Both the position numbers and the translations under genes were made by a program. The notes beneath the pieces were generated by a model. The model made no database searches. It had not been told where the DNA came from and saw only the letters and a list, made by a program, of their open reading frames with translations. This document shows, piece by piece, positions 24,096 to 35,665 of a stretch of 64,000 bases of DNA; within the stretch, counting starts at the first letter, position 1; each line of letters opens with the position of its first letter. This DNA is from Bactrocera neohumeralis (taxonomy: Eukaryota > Arthropoda > Insecta > Diptera > Tephritidae): positions 54,629,960 through 54,693,959 of the forward strand of contig NC_065920.1 in assembly GCF_024586455.1 (NCBI RefSeq). The letters are read 5' to 3'.

Positions 24096-24665
24096 TACGG
24101 ATATTCGCCGTTGCCAATTTGCATAGACCTTAAATCTTCCGCAGAACTCATCTCTCGAAAACTGATCAGATGTTGTCATCGTCGTGGCCTCTGCACCATT
24201 AGGCAGGATGGAGATGATGCGTGACTTGTAGAGTTTGGTCTTTGTTCGTTGAGAGAGAACTTTTTTAGAGATATTATTTTACAAGATTTGGCACATGATG
24301 AAAATCTTATCAATTATTGATTTTATAGGTCTAAAGCCACACTGATAAAGTCCAATCAGTTTGCTGATAGTGGGCTTTAATTTTTCACACAATACACTTA
24401 ACAGAAACTTATATGCGATTTTGGGGAGGCTTATCGACGATAATTAGTGCAGATTGTGGGGTCCCACTTTTTGTGGATCATACTTAGTTTCCAATCGTTG
24501 GGTATGCTTTCATCTGACCACATCGTACAAAGAAGCTGATACATGTATGTACTTTGTCAGTTCTTCGCCACCGTATTTGAATGGCTCGGCCAGCAATCTA
24601 TGAGCCCCGCCGCTTTGTTGACCATCAGACGAGTAATTACTATTCAAACCTCATCAATAGACAAA
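24096..24665 (-). pseudogene. Diverged RTE-like fragment with internal deletion
   Basis: Matches the minus strand of the RTE-like RT. The pieces equal ANYRGISL..AYK, HTMYQLLCTMWSDESIPNDWKL and the KLYKSRII..CLMVQ region, with the RT core between about 24250 and 24280 missing. It is older than the copies at 42000 and 55403 and carries many substitutions. Confidence 0.72.
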
Positions 24666-25784
24666 TCCGGCGTTTGACTTTGAGCATCAAATTATCTTAA
24701 TTTTCGTATCTTGAACGCTAGTTCAGTTAGTGATTTGTAGGGTTTGTGCCCATTATTGAGTAAATTTAATACCTTCTCGTTCGTAGACTTTTAATTTCCA
24801 GAAGCAATAAATAAATCTGAAAATTCCTTTTTGATATGGCAATAAATCTGTTTTACAAAGTTATGCTGATATATTGGAATACGGGTTTATTAGCAGTGAA
24901 CAAAACCTTGTAGGAAATATGAATTTTATTTTAAAAATTTTTAAATAAAAATAGGTTAAAATTTGTACAAAGTGATAGTGTCTTGGAATTTTTAGAAAAA
25001 TAACAAAGACATAAACTATTTTATAGCAGTGTAATAATTTAAAATTTCGTATTTACATAGACTGAAATCTATCAGTTTTTAGTAATTTCCGTTATATGCA
25101 AAACGTTGGCTAACTTTTTGTTAGAGTTGATCAGATTTTTCCTGGGGATAAGAAGTTTCTCGATTTGAACAGGATGATTAACAGACAACAATTGATTAGT
25201 AACATACAGCATACTCAGCACATGTTGTCCACACTGCACACAGGCACACGGCAAGCTATTAACCATATGAGATACGTTGCTACTGGCATCCAAACACTGG
25301 GTTGCTTGAAGGTATGAATCCATAGGCCATTTAGGTTTTCGACCGAAACATGCTTGCAGGCGCTGTAAGAGGTGTAAATAGGGGAAATAGACTTTTTAGC
25401 TTATTCATTCATCGCACGACAGCCAATCAACGTCTGTTGGCTGTTGGCTGTTGACGGTTGATATGTTGTTTACATGTGGTTGCTATTTGATTGAAAGCTG
25501 ATAGTAGATGTAGAAGGCGTTCCGCATTCTGCGACATGGCCGTAACAGATTTGACGCAGATAGTTTATATGATTGTAATAATTAGTAGAATGCTGCAGTT
25601 AATGGTGGTGATGATTACTAGATTGGTGAGCATACAAACTCTCCAGCTGTAGCATGCCTTCTTTCCTTTTCTGTTTATATGGGTCATTAATGTGTGATGA
25701 TTTTTTTTACTATCCTTAAACAGTATGAAAATTCTTAGTCATACGAACCACCTTAACGACTGCTCCTTAATTCTGAACTAAAAT
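24666..25784. other. No assigned transposon; possible unique island
   Basis: No known repeat was recognised. 25320-25570 has more balanced base composition than its surroundings. On the minus strand it holds a 36-codon frame starting ATGTCGCAGAATGCGGAACG near 25537, upstream of an 83-codon frame (25072-25323, minus, MDSYLQATQCLDASSNVSHM..). I could not match either to a family; both may be chance. Confidence 0.35.
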
Positions 25785-26194
25785 TCAGAAAGTTCCAAGA
25801 AGATCTGACGTTTTCAAGCCAAATTTTGTTCAGCGAAGAGGCCCATTTCTGGCACAAGGGGTATGATGAGATTCAAGAGCTGCCATTTCAATCAGAAAAA
25901 ACAATGGTTTGGTGTAGTTTGTGGGCTGGTAGAAGCAGTGATGCCAGTGATGCCAGTGACAACATAATCGTCAATGAAAACCGTTATCGCGCTATGTTAA
26001 CCGACTGTTTGATGCCTGAAATCGAAGCTCGTGATTTCATTTACATTTGTTTGCAACAAGACATTGCTACTTCACACACAACGTATCATTCAATGGATTT
26101 ATTGAGAGAATTTCAATTTATGGGACAGTCGATTGATCACGAAGAACGCGCGATATCATACCGTTACATTTTTACCATGGTCTATGACGACTGA
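25785..26194 (+). pseudogene. Tc1/mariner-superfamily DDE transposase fragment
   Basis: One open stretch reads FSEEAHFWHKGYDEIQELPF, then MVWCSLWAG, NENRYRAMLTDCLMPEIEAR, LQQDIATSHTTYHSMDLLRE. These correspond to FSDEAHF (first catalytic Asp, here SEE), TVWCGLWAGG, the NG-RYR-M block, and FQQDGATCHT (second Asp retained). SDASDASD is a small GTGATGCCA tandem duplication. The third acidic residue region and the N-terminal DNA-binding domain are absent. Related pieces lie at 23604, 49960, 59860 and 61230. Confidence 0.78.
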
Positions 26195-26379
26195 ATATTG
26201 ATAATCTGATACATTATATATATGTAGTTTTATTAACTTTAAAAAATCATTTCCGAAATATATTTTTAATGTCAAATTTTAATGAATAACATGCTAATAG
26301 CCAACCCATAAAAGATAACATAAAATCCTTATAAGATCAGTTTGAAACTTGTTGTTGTTTTCTTGACACCTTTTTACTA
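26195..26379. other. Unassigned sequence
   Basis: AT-rich, nothing recognised. Confidence 0.4.
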
Positions 26380-26620
26380 AAATTCTCAATATACATACTT
26401 ATCTCCACACTCTTACATACTATATATCATCAGTTTGACATATGGTCAAGCATTAACTGCAAATGTTTAAATAAATCATGCGTTCAGGTCAAACTGAATA
26501 GATGTTAACTGTTACTACCACTAGTGAGCAGTAGTCACATTATCGACATAATAATTGCGCGAAGCAAGTGCTGATGAAATACCATGATTTATTAGTTCGA
26601 TTAGATATAAAGTGGAGTCG
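26380..26620 (+). repeat. Second copy of the 23195-23600 block
   Basis: Colinear with 23360-23590 as listed there. In both copies a DDE-transposase scrap of the same family lies beside the block, but on opposite sides, so these insertions need not be part of the duplicated unit. Confidence 0.6.
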
Positions 26621-26786
26621 GCATAGACACTATAAAGCTTGCGTTGAAAGATGCTGAAAAAAAGGCAGTTAGAAAAATAAAGAGACGGGGAGTAACATAT
26701 CAACAATTAATAACTAAAATGTGCTAAGGATTAAATGCTTGACGAGGGTTTGTTAGATATCGTATATGCCAATATATACCTGTCTT

Positions 26787-26944
26787 TTAATTCGCTGAAC
26801 TACATTAATGTCGTCGTATATCTCACACAGCTCATCGTTCCATCGAATGACTTGTAGAATTTAGTCTTTGCCATTACCAAGTGAATGGCGCTCAGAGAAT
26901 TTTCATTGTTTGCATAAAATTCTACGCATGACTCCATCCTCTAA
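26787..26944 (-). mobile_element. Short RTE-like derivative joining 5' and 3' parts
   Basis: 26787-26870 matches the C-terminal coding part of the RTE-like element (ATTCGCTGAACTACATTAAT, GTCGTCGTATATCTC, CATCGTTCCATCGAATG). It is followed directly by 26875-26944, which matches the extreme 5' end of the full-length copy (CCAAGTGAATGGCG-TCAGAG, CATGACTCCATCCTC). The shared right border CCATCCTC supports 45128 as the true 5' terminus of the family. Confidence 0.65.
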
Positions 26945-27254
26945 CTTTACCGGACAAACTATTGCTTCCAAAAGGTGAAAGAAATTTTCAAATGTTGTTT
27001 CGACGCCTTTTCAAAACATAAACAATAAAGTCATTGCGTCTTAATATAAATGTGCAACATAGTCACCGACTAAACCTCGTACTGAGCAGTTGAGTTAGCG
27101 TCTTTCTCTGAGTTTATAGCTATTCATATAGCTCTCTTTTGGTGTTCTTTTTTTTTTGCACTACGGTCTGCTTACTTAAGTAACGCGATTAATACTTATT
27201 TTAAATGAGAAATATAATCCAATACTTATATCAGTGTATTATAACTTTTCCACT

Positions 27255-28663
27255 ATGCCCCCGGTGGGCTTCCAGTTCGGGGACAACAGGTTTGCTGCGC
27301 TGGCCCAAGGTCCCCAACCAAAACGTAAAAAATCGTATCAAAAACTGCAAGATGCTTTTCCTGACTTACCGCCAATAAAAAGTGATGATCCAAAGTATAT
27401 TGTGATTAAATCCGACGAGAATTCTACACCCCTTTCGAAGGTTTCTTGTTTTCGTGTTTACAATGCCTTACTTATCGTGAGCAAAGATATAAACAAAATT
27501 AGTGAATTACGCGACGGCAGCCTATTACTGCTAGTGAAAAATAAGCAAGTAGCAGAAAAGTTTATAAAAACGAAATGTCTTTTCAACATTGGCGCTGTTA
27601 GCGTTAGCTATCATCAACATCTTAATTGTAACAAAGGCACCATTTATGCACCGTTTTTAAACGATGTGCCTGAAAGCGAAATAATAGAAGGACTGAGTTC
27701 TTACGAAGTTTCCGCGGTTTATAAGTTCACTCGCAAAGTTGAAGGTGTTATAAATCCTACTGGTGTTATACTAATATCATTCAACAGTTATTCCCTTCCA
27801 AACAAAATAAACATCGCGTGCCTAATCCAATGCGCTGCAGGTCATGCCAAAAATTGGGTCATACGCAAAAACATTGTAAGGGTTCCCCAACATGCGAAAC
27901 TTGCAATTTCCCTTCTCCACACGATAATGACTGCATCCGAGTCATGTGTGCGAATTGTTCTGGCGAGCATCGTTCTTCGGACTATAAGTGTCCAAAGTAT
28001 ATGCAAACCAAAGAAATTTTAAAAATAAAGACACTAGAAAAGTGCAGTATGCAAGAAGCCCTTAAAAAGTATAGAGAAAATACTTCCCTCCCTTCCCTCA
28101 CTGCTAGCTTTGCACATGTCCTTCAACCTACAAAAGAGGTATCCTCTGTATCCAACACACCAACAAAAATTTCAGCCATCAACAATTTCACAAAATCTAA
28201 AAATAATCATAGAATTGCCGACAATGACTTGCCTAGTACATCAAAACAAAACGCAGAGGTCACCTCTGCTCCCAACTCATCAATAAACTCTTTAACTAGA
28301 AAAAATCGCTCATCAAACGCCAACAACAAACATATTTCCATCAACAAGCCTGCATCGATCAGTTCAGACTACAACAACGTCTCACATTCAGCTAAAAATA
28401 TCAGCGACAACTGTACCCAACAAGCCTCTTTCTTAAATCCCAAACTTTTCAGTCCAACAACAGCCTCTCTCATTTCTAACTTAAACAACTCCTTAAACTC
28501 GCTTAATAAATATACTGACTTCAACAACACTACTACCAACACTACCATGCAGTCTAATCCACCTAATCACGAAAATCTCTTTCCAACAACAAGCAATTCC
28601 AGCGATAATCAATACTCTACTCAACATACTGAACAAATAGAAATTGACTCGCGCTTAAATTAA
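27255..28663 (+). pseudogene. ORF1 (gag-like) of the I-like element, one frameshift
   Basis: ATG at 27255 opens MPPVGFQFGDNRF. The first frame runs to about 27812 and contains an RRM-like region (CFRVYNALLIVSKDINKI.., LRDGSLLLLVKN). The second frame carries three zinc-knuckle-type clusters, CRSCQKLGHTQKHC, CETCNFPSPHDNDC and CANCSGEHRSSDYKC (about 27836-27995). A serine/asparagine-rich, low-complexity C-terminal tail follows to the stop at 28663. A small deletion near 27808-27818 explains the shift, because the two frames meet in the linker before the knuckles. The product would coat element RNA. Confidence 0.82.
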
Positions 28664-28794
28664 ATACGCTTAGCCTTTACTCTCTTTTGAACTAGTACTC
28701 AATTGGTGATACTCAGCTTCAACTGACTGCTCATATGAGTTGATATTCTAGCTCTCTTCTGTTTCCCTTTTTCTTTTTTTCCTACATAGATCTT

Positions 28795-31700
28795 ATGATT
28801 CCATTATTGCAATGGAATTTAAACGGCTACACTAATAATTACAATGAGCTTCAATTATTAATACAAGATCATGCCCCAGCTATTATACTCTTAAATGAAA
28901 CTCACATCTCTTTCAACTTGTCGGCTTTTACTCCTAAGCAGTACATTGGCATGTTTCACAATCTTCCACATATTAGCACAGGTAAAAGAGGTATTGCGAT
29001 TCTCATAAGAAGAGATATTCCACACAAAATTAATGCCATTCAATCCAACTTGCTGGCTATGTCGATCGAAATTATCTTAGTTAAAAAATCACCATTATCT
29101 GCACCTATATTGCACCAGATGAACATTTTACCAGTACAGACATCCTGCAATTAATCAACCAAGCTTCCACTTCTTTAATTTTCGCTGGTGATTTTAATGC
29201 ATGGAGTCCACTATGGGGCTCTCCAATAGCCAACAAGAGGGGCAAATGCATTGAAGACGCTTTACTTTCCTCTAACTTAATATGTTTGAATAACGGATCC
29301 GCGACACACTTTTCCACTCACTCCACTTTTACCCATGTAGATCTTACAATGTGCACCGACACACTTGCCACAGAGTGCGAATGGAGTATACTCGATCACC
29401 TGCATGGAAACGATCACTTCCCCATTGTACTAAAATTGCACCTAGGTTCAACAACTAAAAACCACAAAATAAATAAGGTATTCAAAACTGATTACGCTGA
29501 TTGGGAGAAGTTTCAGACACATTGCGAGATAATGGCAATAATACCCCAATATCTGACAACCCTAACCAAGAAAGTGCGCGGTTAACAAAAATTATCCGTT
29601 CAGCAGCGAATGTTAGCATTCCTCATACAAAGCCAACAGCAAGTTCAAAGAGTGTTCCTTGGTGGAATAAAGAAATCGCTGAATTGCGGGCAAAAAAACA
29701 GACAGCTTGGTATGAATACAAACGCGCTCGATCACTAGTCAACTTAATATCTTTCAGGAAAGCCAATGCTCTTTTCCGTCGTTCCGCGAAACAGGCCAAG
29801 CGTAAATGTTTTCAGGATTTCACAAGCAAAATAAATCCTTCGTCTAGTCCTAAGTTAATTTGGAACGCTTTAAAAAAACTTTCTGTAGTGCCTAGAAATC
29901 TAACCATTCAATGCGTAAAGGGGCCAACAGGTTTGGTAACCAATCCATCCGATATTTCCGAGTTATTTGCAAACCACTATTCTGAAACAAGCTCAGATAT
30001 TTCATTCAGCACACAGTTTCAAACCTCTAAAACCACCACACTGTCCGACACTTCCTACTCTGTCTCCCCTCTTTCTTTTTCTGCTAAACAAATAGAAACC
30101 AGCATTTCACTGTCTGAATTCGAGTTCGTTGCATCTACCGTTAAGGGTAAGTCCCCGGGGCAAGATAAAATTTCTTATCCAATTATCAGACATATGCCAA
30201 AAAGCCTCAAGCTCCGATTGGTAAAGCTTTATAACAAAATTTTCAATACTGGTGTCTACCCCCAATTTTGGAAAACGTCCTGTGTCATACCAATACTTAA
30301 ACCACACAAATCCTCCGATGAACTTGCTAACCATAGGCCGATCTCCCTCCTTCCATGTATGGGCAAAATTTTGGAAAAGATCGTGGCTAACCGCTTGATG
30401 TGGTATGCTCAGCGAAACAAGTTCATATCACCGAATCAAGTCGCCTACAAAAAAGGTCAAGGCACGTTAGATGCTTTAATCCAACTAGACTACTTCATTA
30501 CTAACGCTTTGTCCAGCATAAACCACGTATCCGTACTATCTCTGGACTTTCACAGAGCTTTCGACAAAATTGGAGCCCATATTATTATTCGACAACTAAG
30601 AAAATGGAAAATAGGCCAGAATGTGATACGTTTTATTACTAACTTTCGCACAAACAGAAAACTCAAAGTCAACGTAAATGGTTTTCTTTCTTCAACAGTC
30701 CCGCTTTCTAATGGTACGCCGCAAGGCTCACCTCTTTCAGCCCTCCTTTTTATCATTGCTTTCGATGATATTAGTAGGATGATAAAAAATTACAAAGGAG
30801 TTGAGCACCAGATCTATGCTGACGATGTCCTAATCTACACAAAAGTCTCTGACGTTAATTTAGCTCAATCCTTATTTACTAATATACTCGCCAGAATTGA
30901 GACTTGGTCACTGGAGTCTGGTGCTTCACTTTCCTTAGACAAAACACATATCCTTCATGTATGTAGGAAGCAAAATTGCAACGGTATTTCACTAACCCAC
31001 AACCAAACTAACATCGAATGTAAAACACAGCTGAAAATACTAGGATTAATTTTTGACTCTAATTATAATTTTAATGCTCACTGTAAATATGTCAGAAACT
31101 CGTTAATGTCACGATTAAATTTTTTTAAATATCTCTCGTCTAAGCATTCATTTATTCATCCGAACACACAAGTCAATGTTGTCAGAGCTTTGCTAACTTC
31201 AAAAATAGATTTTGGGCTCCCCATCTATGGCAATTGCTCCAAAAGCAGTATCAACCTTTTAAATGCACCTTACCATTGCGCAATACGGCGAAGTCTCCGG
31301 GCCTTTCCAACCTCGCCAATAAAAACGATAATGGATGAATCTGGTTTACCAACTATTCAAAATAAAATTATAGATTCTTCGCTTCAAATTCTTGCGAAAA
31401 CGGCTGAGAACACCAACCCATTACTAAATACAACTATCACGCATGCCACGAAAAAAAGAAAAATTCCAAGAATACAATCGGCTATTTCGAGATGCTTAAG
31501 TTTCGCTGCAGAAAATAATATTTTACGTAACGCAACACGCAAATTCACCACTCGACATCCTCCCTGTCTGATCAATGATGAAATACTACAGAATAAGCTT
31601 ATGTTTTTGTCCAAGCACAACACACCAAACGAAGTCTTTCAACAAACCTTTGCTGAACTGGAATCTAATTACACAAATAATGGCTGGAAGTTATTGTTTA

Positions 31701-32270
31701 CGGATGGCTCCAAGTCCACCGATTCCACTTCGTTAGCAGTTGTCACTGCCACAGGAGAAATTATTTTCAATTGGCTTCTTCCCTCAACGACCTCTGTGTT
31801 TACCGCTGAAGGATCTGCCATCCTTCATGCAGTTAATTAGGCAAAAAAGACTAAAATGTAGAAAGTTCTACGTCTCAAAGTTCTTAACTTAAGCAAAAAG
31901 GCATCAAAAAAACGCAAGCGAATGGAAAATATTTAAACATCACTACGCGGTCATAAAACCAGCCAGAAATCGTATAATCTACTCGTCAACAGTTCCAACT
32001 AGCGCAATGAAGACATATACTCGATTAAGGATTGGACACACTATCAAAACACACGCCCACTTACTATCGGGTAAAAGCCCATCCATTTGCCCCCTTTGCG
32101 ATGACACCGCTACTATCAAACACTTACTCACACTCTGTCCGATGCTTCACCCAACAGCCCACAACTCTGGCAACATTGATCTCATAAAACTACTAAGTGA
32201 ACCTTCAGAAAAAAACGTGATGATTGTATATAGATTCTTAAAAACCAACGATTTGTTAAAATATATTTAA
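28795..32270 (+). pseudogene. ORF2 (endonuclease, RT, partial RNase H) of the I-like element
   Basis: ATG 28795 starts the APE-type endonuclease (MIPLLQWNLNGYTNNYNEL, LLNETHI). A frameshift in the A-run near 29083-29088 moves to the frame with FAGDFNAWSPLWGS, FTHVDLTMCTD and GNDHFPIVLKL (SDH-type motif as NDH). A second shift lies near 29530-29580. One frame then stays open to TAG 31838-31840, including PWWNKEIAELR, KSPGQDKISYPII, the first RT Asp in SLDFHRAFDK, NGTPQGSPLSALLF, YADD at 30815-30826 and the RNase H start LLFTDGSKS. The rest of RNase H is deleted. A last frame (to 32270) keeps PICPLCDDTATIKHLLTLCP, the C-terminal zinc-binding element. Four lesions make it dead, but the RT core is intact. 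Confidence 0.85.
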
Positions 32271-32493
32271 GCAACTTACATCTTTACTAACCCTTAGCAA
32301 TTAGAATTTTTCACCTAGTTATAATTACAAGACGGCTGAAGGCCTCGTAGCCAGTGCTGCGTTTATGTATTTATATAATAAAACTCTTTTTGTTATATGA
32401 ATTATTATAAATAAATAAATAAATAAATAAATGTGCAAGGATTAACACTTAGTTAACACTCTATTATTCAGAACATAAGTATCAATTAATATA

Positions 32494-33437
32494 CAAGGTC
32501 TGTCGCAAAAGAAACAGGACTGTTAAAAAAAATAACAAAAAATTAACATTTTTCAAAAGCTATATTTTTTATTCAAAATAGTTTCCTTTTGCTTCGATAC
32601 AGCGTTTAGCCCGATCAATTAGCATTTCAAATGAGTGTTCAGCTTCATTTTTCGGAATACACTTGAGAATATCGGTCATCGACCTTTGGATAGCTGAAAT
32701 GTCCTGAAACCAGTGTCCTTTTACGGGCAAATGAAGTTTTCCAAATAGGTAAAAATCACAGGGTGCCAGATCAGGTGAGTAGGGTGAGTGATTAATGGTT
32801 AATATGGAGTTTTTTGTCAAAAAATCAGTGACAAGAGTCGACCGATGATACGGCGTATTATAGTGCAACAGGCGCCAGGACCCTGCCTCACGGTATTGTG
32901 GTCGAGCACGACGAATGCATGACAAAAGACGCTTCATAACACCAAGGTACAAGTAAAACACAGCATTAATCGTTTGGCCAGGTGGGACGAACTCTCGGTG
33001 TACAATACCCTCGGAATCGTAAAAACAAATCAACATTGTCTTAATTTTTGACTTCTGAAGACGACCGACTTCTGATCGTCACAGAGGTCCTCACGACCTT
33101 CTTGGAATCGCTTAAACCACTCATACACATTACTACGGGATAGGCACTGATCACCATAAACTTTTTTCATCATTTGAAATTTTTCAGTAAACGTTTTCCC
33201 AAGTTTAAAACAAAATTTAATATTTGCTCTTTGTTCAAAATGCATTTTACGACCGATGACCAAAAGCTGCTGTCACTTTCTGATCGATAACATCGATTGT
33301 AGTTATCCAATTGTCTTAAAATTTTTACAAAATGTCAACAAGAGATCGAACTTTTTATTTCATATACCCACTAATAGGTGGCGCCACCAGAAACAGTTAT
33401 ATTTAAAAAGTTCTGTTTTTTTTTGCGGCAGACCTTG
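32494..33437 (-). mobile_element. Internally deleted mariner with both terminal repeats, second subfamily
   Basis: Left terminal repeat CAAGGTCTGTCGCAAAAG-AAACAGGACT, and right end the inverse of CAAGGTCTGCCGCAAAA-AAACAGAACT. TA duplications lie at 32492-32493 and 33438-33439. The length is 944 bp against about 1.3 kb for complete mariners. It differs from the TACAAGGTGCGTTCC subfamily at 15657, 35666 and 41462. Confidence 0.85.
32569..33245 (-). pseudogene. Mariner transposase with central deletion
   Basis: ATG at 33245 (MHFEQRANIKFCFKLGKTF), first helix-turn-helix, then YGDQCLSRSNVYEWFKRF and EGREDLCDD. A deletion of roughly 340 bp and a frameshift near 33036-33060 remove the second helix-turn-helix and the first catalytic Asp. 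The second frame carries CFYDSEGIVHREFVPPGQT, LLHYNTPYHRSTLVTDFL (HDNAP box with Asp changed to Tyr or Asn context) and YSPDLAPCDFYLFGKL with the third catalytic Asp. It ends FDRAKRCIEAKGNYFE. Inactive. Confidence 0.83.
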
Positions 33438-33524
33438 TATATTGAGAAAGGCTAACAAACTTAAAAAAAATATGAAATCTAATTTATTGCCTTTCAGAAT
33501 AATTACTACTTGATAATATGTGAC

Positions 33525-34300
33525 CCCGAGGAAAAGGATTAAGTTCATATACATATGTATAGACGTTTCATTGTTACCATATAAACATACATAAAATTAT
33601 AAACAAATTTACTTTTAGGTTTTTTTTGTTCATATATAATAACTATTCAGTATTTAATTTGTTGTTATTATAATGAATGTGTGATCTAAAGTAGAAAGGT
33701 ATGCACACAAAACTCGGTATTTAGTACGATAACTGCTCTCTAAAACTACAACATCTGTACCATATAAACCATCATAAAATTAAGTACTCTCACCAAAATG
33801 CACGCCAATTATTATACCATGCCACTATCCGTAATGCGAAATTACGCCTCTGCGAGTTGAAGTTATCCTACTTACATTTATTTTTTTTTTATTTGTGTTT
33901 GCACTTATTGAATTTCAAGTAATCCGATTAATTAATGCCGAACATTTGTTTCTTCATTAGACATGAGATTATTATTGAACTACCGTATTACTCATACGCC
34001 CTGTAGCATATACGTTTACGTAAACAATACTATTTTTTTATATTAGAACATAAATCGCGTGTATAAGGATATACTTCACTTCAGATATGTATATTACGGA
34101 ATAAAAAATTTATTAAAATTATGTAATAATTATTTTGTGTTGTACGTTGTCTTTTTGTTTATCTGCCATCATAAGTTCGTATCCTTGTATGTATTTCAAT
34201 ATATTTCAGCACATCATTCAAATAAATCTTCTTAGCTGACACGCACATATGGGTACTTATTCACGACATTATATTATTCAATTTTTACACTGAGTTTTGT
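33525..34300 (+). repeat. Diverged block: left half like 2880-3260, right half like 53390-54280
   Basis: 33525-33835 matches 2880-3260. 33890-34010 and 34180-34260 match 53400-53570 and 54150-54275 (AAGTAATCC, TTAATTAATGCC-AACATTTG, ACTCATACGCCCTGTA, AAATCTTCTTAG and GCACGCACAT). It is non-coding. Confidence 0.58.
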
Positions 34301-35015
34301 AAAGCTTGGTTTTCTAGCCAACAGGTTTGTATCTATTAGGTTAGACCGTCGCCTAAGTGAAATTGTGGGATGCAATTTCCACATTATGAGACCATAATTA
34401 ATTACTTTTATTCTTTTACATTGCCCAGTTTATTTAACTTACGAAAAAGCTAACTCATTTGGTTTCGAAAGCTTGTATATGTAAGTTTGTTATTTCCCCC
34501 ATATTGTTTTTGGCTTTCCTGGTACTTTATTAAACAATTATAAGTGGTCTCGAATCTCGAGTGCTCCAATCTGTCAAATATTAAAATAGACAGCAGCACG
34601 ATTTTACGACAGTAGCCTTACAGTTGTTGATGGTTTGTCTGCCGACGTTCACGGGCAGCTGTAGTGCTGCCACCAATATTTAAAACTATTCAAAACTCAA
34701 AGGCAGTGTTGTTTAACCAACAGAATTATAAAAGAGCTTTGATATAGTTTTGTGATAATAATTGTATGGCCGAACACACATAAAGCACACATATGTACCA
34801 TGTCCAATTTCCTGTAACGGCAACACACACACCGAAAACCTCTGAACAAAACAAGTCGTACTCGTTATGTAAAAACTACTGCCTTGTATACTCTGAGCCA
34901 AATGTCACTTCTAAATGATCAGTTGTGTTTTTTATACGATTGTCTCTCTGAAGTACTACATGCGAAAGTGTAATTTGGTTCAACTTCTTGAATAATTTTT
35001 GTTTTAATACAACTT
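34301..35015. other. Unassigned sequence
   Basis: No gene or repeat recognised. Confidence 0.4.
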
Positions 35016-35665
35016 TTTGAAAAATGTTGCTTAAGAAGTGTATAGTAAGACATCACATAGAGCTGCGGATTACCCTATGATAAATGAAACCACCTGTTGA
35101 ATACGCATAAAATAATAGTCATATGTAAGGGGTATTCGCATAAAATAATAGTCATATGTAAAGGGGTATTCAAACCAGATTTTTTAATTCGTTAGTCGTT
35201 ACTCGGTAGCTTTTTACAAGCGTTTCGTCTTTTTTTTTAAATTAACAGATTACTGTTTTAACGAGTAAGTAAGCATGATAGTTTTTTCGTTACTTGGCAA
35301 CATCACCCGGCTGTCTGGTTTGCGTTGTTGCCTCAAAAATTAACTTGATTCATTGCGAAAAAATACATTTCCTGCCCACTACAAAATAGTTTTTGACAAA
35401 TTTTTCAAAAGTAAGTTTTTAATAAAATTTAATCAGCCTGCGATTAGCTTTGGTACAAAATGTACACCCAGCACTGAGGTAAAGCATAAAGTATGTTCAC
35501 AGAATTATCAACTAACGAATTACCAGATTAACAAGTTCGGTCTCAATACCCCTTATATGAAAATAAATTATCACAATTCTAACAGCAATTCTTCTTGATT
35601 ATACATATGTATATGTGTTTTTCGTTTCTTCACACAATAACCTACAATTCATGTACAATGTTCTA
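35016..35665 (+). repeat. Diverged block paired with 6240-6430
   Basis: 35016-35060 and 35590-35665 match 6240-6290 and 6326-6415. The extra ~500 bp between them may be an insertion in this copy or a deletion in the other. The mariner at 35666 sits exactly at TTCTACAATG, which is uninterrupted at 6406-6415. Confidence 0.5.
35104..35170 (+). repeat. Two-unit tandem repeat, 33/34 bp
   Basis: The unit CGCATAAAATAATAGTCATA plus TGTAAGGGGTATT (35104-35136) is repeated at 35137-35170 with a single extra A. The near-identity points to a recent slippage or unequal exchange event. Confidence 0.85.

Larger units (their letters stand above)
27058..32431 (+). mobile_element. Nearly full-length I-like non-LTR retrotransposon
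   Basis: The element starts at CATAGTCACCGAC (27058) and ends in an (ATAA)n tail (about 32407-32431). The flanking direct repeat ATAAATGTGCAA lies at 27046-27057 and again at 32427-32438, so the target-site duplication is 7-12 bp depending on how the A/T tail is counted. The order is 5' UTR with internal promoter region, ORF1 with zinc knuckles, and ORF2 with endonuclease, RT, remnant RNase H and a terminal CCHC-like region. The RT phrases (NRLMWYAQRNKFISPNQVAY, LSNGTPQGSPLSALLF) resemble the I clade by family knowledge. The 5.37-kb length equals that of complete I-type elements. Confidence 0.88.

Noticed and set aside
33030..33263. A host SETMAR-like or domesticated mariner gene
   Set aside because: Terminal inverted repeats, TA duplication and a broken catalytic domain show an ordinary mariner relic; there is no fused SET domain.
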